Assembly: GCA_963746275.1 (NCBI GenBank)
Contig: CAVVAX010000032.1
Coordinates: 11,591 to 75,590 of the forward strand
Reading direction: 5' to 3'
DNA length: 64,000 nucleotides
DNA from: JAEULH01 sp963746275
GTDB lineage: Bacteria; Pseudomonadota; Alphaproteobacteria; Rhodospirillales; Defluviicoccaceae
In this document: one piece after another, positions 58,991 through 64,000 of the stretch
How positions within the stretch are numbered: position 1 is the stretch's first letter
How the letters are laid out: each line of letters starts with the position of its first letter
Notes under the pieces: model-generated
Databases searched by the model: none
What the model saw: only the letters and a program-made list of their open reading frames with translations
Told to the model about the DNA's origin: nothing
Position numbers and translations under genes: made by a program

Positions 58991-59467
58991 ATGACCGTAG
59001 TGGCGCGAACAAGCGGGCGCATCCACGCGAGTTCCTGGCACGAGACCCATCGCGAGGCGACGGACCTAGCCGAGCGGCTGAAGGCCCTCGGGCCGTGGAG
59101 CGGGATGATCGCGATCACCCGCGGCGGCTTGGTGCCCGCGGCGATCGTCGCCCGGGTGCTGGGCATTCGCTTGATCGACACCATCTGCCTCGCCAGCTAC
59201 GAGCGCGAGGTCAAGGGGCCGGTGCAGACCATCAAGGGAGCGCCGGCGGAGATCGGCGAGGGCGAGGGTTGGCTGCTGGTGGACGACGTCGCCGACAGTG
59301 GGGCCACCGCCGAGGAGGCACGGCGGCAACTGCCGAAAGCGCACTATGCCGCGCTTTACGTCAAGCCGGCGGCGCGCCCCTTCGTCGATACGTTCCTGCG
59401 CGAGGTCGGCCAGGACGTCTGGATCGACTTCCCCTGGGACCGGGACCCGCACGTCCCCGACCGCTGA
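58991..59467 (+). CDS. gpt: Xanthine-guanine phosphoribosyltransferase
   Basis: 158 residues from ATG 58991, AAGGGAGGG upstream. Converts xanthine and guanine to nucleotides with PRPP. PRPP motif LLVDDVADSGATAEEAR; SGMIAITRGGLVPAAIVARV near the start (R-G-G-L-V-P typical of Gpt); C-terminal PFVDTFLREVGQDVWIDFPW. Complete. Convergent with panC. Confidence 0.93.
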   Translation: MTVVARTSGRIHASSWHETHREATDLAERLKALGPWSGMIAITRGGLVPAAIVARVLGIRLIDTICLASYEREVKGPVQTIKGAPAEIGEGEGWLLVDDVADSGATAEEARRQLPKAHYAALYVKPAARPFVDTFLREVGQDVWIDFPWDRDPHVPDR

Positions 59468-59479
59468 GCCGCCTGGGTA

Positions 59480-59518
59480 CTCTGGGCGCACCTGTGGGCG
59501 CTACTCTGGGCGCACCTG
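59480..59518. repeat. Direct repeat across the panC stop
   Basis: TACTCTGGGCGCACCTG occurs twice in close succession, one copy covering the last codons and stop of panC (minus strand) and the other just beyond. A recent short duplication; it does not alter the PanC C-terminus. Confidence 0.7.
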
Positions 59519-60391
59519 CGGAATCGCGACGTTGTCGATGAGCCGGGTGCGCTCCAACCACGCCGCCGCGAGCACGCGACCCGGACGCTCCCGGCCGGTC
59601 CAGGGCTTGAGCGTTTCGGCGTCGCGTACGGCCACGTAATCGACCCTGGTGAAGCCCGCGGCGTGCAGTTCTTGAGTGGCCTTGGCCTCCGCCTCGGCCG
59701 GATCGGCGCCACCGGCGGCGGCGTCCGCAGCCGCCAGAATTGCGGCGTGCAGGGCCGGTGCGATCCGCCGCTGGACGGCGGCCAAATAGGCGTTACGCGA
59801 TGACAGTGCCAAGCCGTCTCTCTCGCGGACCGTCTCTCCGGCGAGGATGCGGACCGGGATGTCCAGGTCTGCGACCATGCGGCGGATGACTTGGAGCTGC
59901 TGGTAGTCCTTGGCGCCAAAGATGGCGGCATCCGGCAACGCCATGAGCAGCAGCTTGGCCACGACTGTCGCCACGCCGGTGAAGAAGCCCGGGCGGAAGG
60001 CGCCTTCCAGGTCGTCGCCCAGAACGGACACCTGCACTCGGGTGAGGTGGCCGGGCGGATAGACCTCGGCGGCTCCGGGTGCGAAGAGCAAGTGCGCGCC
60101 GGCCGCGGCAATCTTGGCGGCGTCGCCCGCCTCGTCGCGAGGGTAGCGGTCCAGATCCTCGTGGGGGCCGAACTGGGTCGGGTTGACGAACAGGCTGACA
60201 CAGACCCGGTCCGCCTCGCTTAGCGCCAGGCGGATCAGCGACAGGTGGCCCTCGTGCAGCGCACCCATAGTCGGCACCAGGGCGAGCCGAAGCCCCTCCC
60301 GGCGCCAAGCGCCAACCCGGCACCGCAGGTCCGCGACCGTCCTCGCCGTTTCGACGGACGCGGCGCCCACGCCCCCCTCGGGCGCGGTCAT
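59501..60391 (-). CDS. panC: Pantothenate synthetase
   Basis: 296 residues. Condenses pantoate and beta-alanine with ATP. LALVPTMGALHEGHLSLIRL contains the HxGH-type nucleotide motif; VSLFVNPTQFGPHEDLDRYP, VVAKLLLMALPDAAIFGAKD, QQLQVIRRMVADLDIP and DGLALSSRNAYL (KMSKS-like S-S-R-N) follow. Complete. Its start overlaps the panB stop by four bases, so the two form an operon for pantothenate (CoA precursor) synthesis. Confidence 0.95.
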   Translation of the reverse strand: MTAPEGGVGAASVETARTVADLRCRVGAWRREGLRLALVPTMGALHEGHLSLIRLALSEADRVCVSLFVNPTQFGPHEDLDRYPRDEAGDAAKIAAAGAHLLFAPGAAEVYPPGHLTRVQVSVLGDDLEGAFRPGFFTGVATVVAKLLLMALPDAAIFGAKDYQQLQVIRRMVADLDIPVRILAGETVRERDGLALSSRNAYLAAVQRRIAPALHAAILAAADAAAGGADPAEAEAKATQELHAAGFTRVDYVAVRDAETLKPWTGRERPGRVLAAAWLERTRLIDNVAIPQVRPE

Positions 60392-61230
60392 TTCGCCTCG
60401 GCGTCCGTCGCGGGCTTGACGCCGAAGCAGTGCTCGAGCGCCGGGAAGCGGCGGGCACGGACGTCGGCGGCGTAGGCCTTGCTGGCGGCGGCAATCCCAT
60501 CGCCGAGCTCAGCGTAGCGGCGGACGAACTTGGGCTTGAAGTCGGAGAACAGGCCGACGAGGTCCTCGGTCACCAGGATCTGGCCATCGCAGGCCGGCGA
60601 CGCGCCGATGCCAATGGTCGGGATCGCGATCTGCTGGGTGATCTCGCGGGCGACGGGCTCCACCGTGCCCTCGATCACAGTTGCAAATGCGCCGGCTCCG
60701 GCAATTGCATGGGCGTCGGCAACGATTTCCGCCGCCTCCTTCTCGCCGCGGCCGAGCGAACGGAAGCCACCCGCGGTGTTCACCGACTGCGGCAGGAGGC
60801 CGATGTGGCCCAGCACCGGGATGCCGCGCTCGGAGAGGAAGCGCACCGTGTCGGCCATCTCAAGGCCGCCCTCGAGTTTCACTCCCGCGCAGCCGACGTC
60901 CTTCATCACCTGGGCGGCGTTGCGGAACGCCTGCTCGCGCGATTCCTGGTAGCTGCCGAACGGCATGTCGACGATGACGCAGGCCTTTTTCGAGCCGCGC
61001 ATCACCGCCTTGCCGTGGGCGATCATCATGTCCAGGGTGACGCCGAGGGTGCTCTCCATGCCGTAGAGCACCATGCCGAGCGAGTCGCCGACCAGCAGCA
61101 GGTCGATACTGTCGTCGAGCAGTACGGCGGTGAGCGAGGTGTAAGCCGTGAGCGAGACGATGGGGGTTTCCCCCTTCATCGCCCGGATCTGCGGAACGGT
61201 GATGCGTTTCTGACGGCTGGCGACGCTCAC
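60388..61230 (-). CDS. panB: 3-methyl-2-oxobutanoate hydroxymethyltransferase
   Basis: 280 residues. Adds a one-carbon unit from methylene-tetrahydrofolate to alpha-ketoisovalerate, giving ketopantoate. TIM-barrel motifs: SLTAYTSLTAVLLDDSIDLL, VGDSLGMVLYGMESTLGVTL, VDMPFGSYQESREQAFRNA, GVKLEGG and HIGLLPQSVNTAGGFRSLGR, with IGIGASPACDGQILV. Complete; first gene of the panB-panC operon. Confidence 0.95.
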   Translation of the reverse strand: MSVASRQKRITVPQIRAMKGETPIVSLTAYTSLTAVLLDDSIDLLLVGDSLGMVLYGMESTLGVTLDMMIAHGKAVMRGSKKACVIVDMPFGSYQESREQAFRNAAQVMKDVGCAGVKLEGGLEMADTVRFLSERGIPVLGHIGLLPQSVNTAGGFRSLGRGEKEAAEIVADAHAIAGAGAFATVIEGTVEPVAREITQQIAIPTIGIGASPACDGQILVTEDLVGLFSDFKPKFVRRYAELGDGIAAASKAYAADVRARRFPALEHCFGVKPATDAEAK

Positions 61231-61387
61231 GGGCTAGCCCCTCCTCTGCGGTCCTGACGCGGCCGCAACTCTAGCCGCTGTGCGGCTGCGGGCAAAGGTC
61301 ATTCGCAACCGCAGCGAGGGTGGCTGCGGGGCTTTGCGCGCTCGCAGCCCACTCAGAGAGATACGGCCGAAGAGACAGAGTTATGCG

Positions 61388-62200
61388 TCAGCGCCCGGTC
61401 CACTTCGGCGGCGGCTGCTTGGCGACGAAGGCGTCGATGCCGGCCGCCGCATCCTCCGTCAGCATGTTGCAGGTCATCGCCTCACTGGCCATGGCATAGG
61501 CCGCTTCCATGCCCTGCTCGAGCTGGCCGTAGAACAGCCGTTTGCCGATGGCCACCGCCGCCGGCGATTTGGCGGCGATGGCGCCGGCGAGTTCCGCCAC
61601 CGCCTCGTCGAGCCGGTCATGAGCGACCACCCGGTTAACCAGGCCCCAATCCCGCGCCGTCTCGGCGCCGATAAACTCGCCGGTGACCAGCATCTCCATT
61701 GCCTGCTTCCGGCCCATAACCCGGCTCAGCGCCACCATCGGCGTCGAGCAGAATAGCCCGAGGTTGACGCCCGACACGGCGAAGCGGGCCTTCTCCGAGG
61801 CGACGGCGAGGTCGCAGGTGGCGACGAGCTGGCAGCCGGCGGCGGTGGCAACGCCATGGACGCGGGCGACGACCGGCTGCGGGATCCGGGTGATCGTCAG
61901 CATCATCTTGGCGCACTGGTCGAACAGCGCCCGGATGGCCTCCGCGCTCGGGTTCTCGCGCATCTCCTTGAGGTCGTGGCCGGCGCAGAAGGCCTTGCCC
62001 GCGCCCTCCAGCACGACCACGCGGACGCTGCGGTTTTCGGCGATGGCCTCCAACTCGACCTGCAGGGCCGCCAGCAGCGCGACGGACAGGGCGTTGAACT
62101 TGTCCGGGCGATTCAGCGTCAGGGTGGCGATTCCCGCCTCATCGCGCCGGAGCAGCACGGCCTCGTTGCCCCGAACATCCGGTTGTGCCGCAGTGTCCAT
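61388..62200 (-). CDS. Enoyl-CoA hydratase/isomerase-family protein
   Basis: 270 residues from ATG 62200. Crotonase fold with GKAFCAGHDLKEMRENP and HGVATAAGCQLVATCDLAV as the oxyanion-hole parts, and NLGLFCSTPMVALSRVMG. The usual catalytic glutamates are not both present (GCQLVA in place of GCELA), as in the ECHDC3-like group, so the reaction may differ from hydration. It ends QPPPKWTGR, as many of that group do. Divergent from the thioesterase gene. Confidence 0.85.
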   Translation of the reverse strand: MDTAAQPDVRGNEAVLLRRDEAGIATLTLNRPDKFNALSVALLAALQVELEAIAENRSVRVVVLEGAGKAFCAGHDLKEMRENPSAEAIRALFDQCAKMMLTITRIPQPVVARVHGVATAAGCQLVATCDLAVASEKARFAVSGVNLGLFCSTPMVALSRVMGRKQAMEMLVTGEFIGAETARDWGLVNRVVAHDRLDEAVAELAGAIAAKSPAAVAIGKRLFYGQLEQGMEAAYAMASEAMTCNMLTEDAAAGIDAFVAKQPPPKWTGR

Positions 62201-62270
62201 GGTCCGCTCTCCCGCTGCTTGAGCTGGTGTAAGAACGCAGGTATCGAAGGGCAAGGGCGCGAGCGGAACC

Positions 62271-62704
62271 ATGGCCGCCATCACCGTCGAGCAGTTCAAC
62301 GACATCATCCGACACGACCTGCCGTGGGCCTACGAGATCGGCATGCATGCCGACGCGATTGGCGACGGAACGGCGACCCTCCGCCTGCCGTTCGCCGAGA
62401 GCATGTTGCGACCGGGTGGGGTGATCTCGGGACCACGATCATGGCCCTGGCCGATGCCTGCATGTACGCCGTGGTGCTGTCTCGGATCGGCGAGGTCAAG
62501 CTGGCGGTGACGACGAGCTTCAACATCAACTTCCTTCACCGCGCCGATCCGGCGGACCTTCTCGCCGAAGGCGCCATCCTCAAGCTCGGCAAGCGCCTGG
62601 CCGTGGTCCAGGTCTCGGTGCATTCGGAAGGCTTCGCCCGCTGCGTCGCCCACGCCACCGGCACTTACTCCGTTCCACCGGGGCAGGGCGGCGGGAGCGG
62701 CTGA
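62271..62704 (+). CDS. PaaI-like hotdog-fold thioesterase (one frameshift)
   Basis: Begins MAAITVEQFNDIIRHDLPWA; FAESMLRPGGVISG marks the end of the first frame near 62428-62442. It continues in another frame with TTIMALADACMYAVVLSRIG, VTTSFNINFLHRADPADL and ALGxR-like LAVVQVSVHSEG. Typical homologues read L-R-P-G-G-x-x-S-G-P-x-x-M-A-L-A-D here, so a base or two is missing. About 144 residues when repaired. It hydrolyses acyl-CoA thioesters. The stop overlaps the rnhB start by one base. Confidence 0.8.
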
Positions 62705-63318
62705 TGCCGACGTTCAAGATGGAACGCGCCGCGGGCGGTGTGGTCGCCGGCATCGACGAGGCGGGGCGCGGGCCCCTCGCCGGTCCGGTCGTGGCCGCCG
62801 CCGTAGTGTTTTCCCGTTGCCGGGCGCCGCGGGCGCTGGCCCGCGAGCTCGACGACTCGAAGAAGCTCGCGCCCGCCGTGCGCGAGCGCCTGAGCGAGGC
62901 GGTGCTCGAATGCGCCCATGTCGGCGTGGGTATTGCCGATGTCGCCGAGATCGACCGGCTCAATATCCTCCGCGCCAGCCTTTTGGCCATGGCCCGCGCG
63001 GTCGCGGCGCTGGGCATCGCCATCGACCTGGCCATCGTTGACGGCAAGATCCCGCCCGCACTCCCCTGCCCGGTTCGCTGCGTCGTCGGCGGCGACGGGC
63101 TGTGCCTGTCGGTGGCCGCCGCCTCCGTCATCGCCAAGGTCAGGCGCGATGCGATCATGACGGAACTGGCCCGCGCCCACCCCGGCTACGGCTGGGAGCA
63201 CAATGCCGGCTACGCGACCCGCTGCCACCGCGACGCCATCGCCCGGCTCGGGCCGACGCCGCAGCACCGGCGCAGCTTCCGCCCCATCGCCGAGCTCTTC
63301 CAGGACGCGCTACTGTAA
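62704..63318 (+). CDS. rnhB: Ribonuclease HII
   Basis: 204 residues. Removes ribonucleotides from DNA-RNA hybrids. GIDEAGRGPLAGPVVAAAVV with Asp18 and Glu19, DDSKKL, IVDGKIPPAL with the next acid, and the family motif SVIAKVRRDAIM, then YGWEHNAGYATRCHRDAI. Complete. In related alphaproteobacteria rnhB is typically followed by ccrM, and a ccrM remnant follows here. Confidence 0.95.
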   Translation: MPTFKMERAAGGVVAGIDEAGRGPLAGPVVAAAVVFSRCRAPRALARELDDSKKLAPAVRERLSEAVLECAHVGVGIADVAEIDRLNILRASLLAMARAVAALGIAIDLAIVDGKIPPALPCPVRCVVGGDGLCLSVAAASVIAKVRRDAIMTELARAHPGYGWEHNAGYATRCHRDAIARLGPTPQHRRSFRPIAELFQDALL

Positions 63319-63329
63319 CGGTTGAGGGA

Positions 63330-63739
63330 GGGTCGATGCCCGGTAGCGTCCCCGTCACATCTGTACCGGACTGGAGCGGAACCAGGCCGAGGGGCGCAAG
63401 GCACACCCGACGCAGAAGCCCGAGGCCTGCTTCACCGTGTCATCCTCGCGTCCACCGCGCCGGGCAACCTGATCCTCATTTCGTTCTTCGGCACCGGGAC
63501 CACCGGCGCCGTGGCGATCCGGCTTGGCCCGCGCTGCCTCGGCATCGAGCGCGACGAGGGCTACGTCCGCATCGCCGCGGCCAGGTTGGCCTCCGCGCCG
63601 CGGCCGAAGGAGCCGGAACTTCTGGCGGCCATCGACCATCGGTCGCAGCCACGCATTCCATTCGGCTGGCTGGTCGAGCGCGGCCTGCTTCAGCCTGGAG
63701 ACGTGCAGATCGGGCAAGAGCCTATTCATGTTCGCGTGG
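63330..63739 (+). pseudogene. ccrM: CcrM-type adenine-N6 methyltransferase remnant (C-terminal part only)
   Basis: Directly after rnhB the sequence encodes the C-terminal part of a beta-class GANTC methylase. EGRKAHPTQKPEA is in one frame; after a one-base loss near 63421-63432 it continues as LLHRVILAST, FFGTGTTGAVAIRLG (motif I), LGIERDEGYV and the RAMA-domain start IPFGWLVERGLLQPGDV. The N-terminal ~250 residues with the catalytic DPPY motif and the rest of the RAMA domain are absent. The D-P of motif I (D-P-F-x-G-x-G) is I-S. It runs into a dispersed repeat. This is a non-functional relic. Confidence 0.75.
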
Positions 63740-63827
63740 CGTCAATTGCAAGGCGCGAAGCTGACGAAGCAATCCAGAGGCACCATTTGCCATGGATCGC
63801 CACGCCGCTTCGCGGCTCGCGATGACG
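63740..63827. repeat. Dispersed palindromic (REP-like) repeat, copy 2
   Basis: Inverse orientation of the repeat at 8874-8958, with the same blocks GAAGCTGACGAAGCAATCCA and TGGATCGCCACGCCGC, and ends CGTCAATTGC and CGCGATGACG. It marks the 3' edge of the ccrM remnant, whose stop lies inside it. Confidence 0.75.
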
Positions 63828-63893
63828 TTGCCAGCCCCACAGTCATGGCCGCGCTTGCCGCGGCCACCATGAATACGCTCGCGGAACTGCGGT

Positions 63894-64000
63894 TTAGGCG
63901 GCGGCGGTCCGTTCCAGCGCGGCGGCAACGGCGAACGCCTCGGCGGCGCCGGCAGCGACGGCGGCTTCCGCCGCCTTGGCCACGTCCTTGCGCCGCGCCG
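63894..64000 (-). CDS. C-terminal end of an unidentified protein (5' part outside window)
   Basis: An open frame on the minus strand enters from the window edge and stops at a TAA (63894-63896). The visible end is 35 residues, helical and Ala-rich: ARRKDVAKAAEAAVAAG ... VAAALERTAAA. Too short and low in complexity to assign a family. Confidence 0.35.
   Translation of the reverse strand, partial: ARRKDVAKAAEAAVAAGAAEAFAVAAALERTAAA

Overview
The window looks like chromosomal DNA of a high-GC alphaproteobacterium, most likely Rhodospirillales-like. The evidence is gene content and order: rpsT-dnaA-dnaN-recF-gyrB, priA divergent from DUF484-xerC, serA-serC with a structured serC leader, usg, divergent ubiE/mutM, panB-panC, and rnhB followed by a ccrM-type methylase remnant. 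The assignment rests on synteny and protein motifs only.

Layout. 1-4.7 kb: partial FadL-type outer-membrane protein, DUF4410 lipoprotein, AraC-type regulator, transglutaminase-like protease and a vapBC pair. 4.7-13 kb: serine biosynthesis (serA, serC), RNase D, PriA, DUF484 protein and XerC. 13-18.2 kb: two small proteins, a TorF-type porin, and the zinc module znuA <> zur-znuC-znuB around a Zur-box-like palindrome. 18.2-23.3 kb: MAPEG protein, then a probable exopolysaccharide locus (TackOD1 regulator, processive GT2, HlyD-type fusion protein, sulfotransferase). 23.3-32.2 kb: methyltransferase, vapBC remnant, mutY/apt, MBL hydrolase, SAM hydrolase, usg, orphan antitoxin, ubiE/mutM, enoyl-CoA hydratase and rpsT. 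32.9-46 kb: dnaA, dnaN, recF, gyrB, dprA, topA and rnr. 46-52.6 kb: sialidase-like protein, small secreted proteins, acetyltransferase, lipoprotein, a broken flippase and a GT4. 52.7-59 kb: tRNA-Arg, a lipoprotein, and a very large DUF4011-helicase-Vsr-like protein of anti-phage type. 59-64 kb: gpt, panB/panC, enoyl-CoA hydratase, thioesterase, rnhB, ccrM remnant and a partial gene at the edge.

A striking property is the number of single-base frameshifts, many beside short homopolymers and many in genes that should be essential (dnaN, topA, serC, recF). Restoring one base brings back conserved motifs, for example the MutY iron-sulphur cysteines. I read most of these as sequencing or assembly errors, so such genes are given as one CDS spanning the shift. 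True decay is more likely for the ccrM remnant, the second vapBC pair and possibly the flippase.

Most interesting loci: the TackOD1/GT2/HlyD/sulfotransferase cluster, the DUF4011 helicase-nuclease about 1 kb from a tRNA-Arg gene, the ccrM remnant ending at a dispersed palindromic repeat, and two very small genes with good ribosome-binding sites (39425-39580 and 48890-49009).
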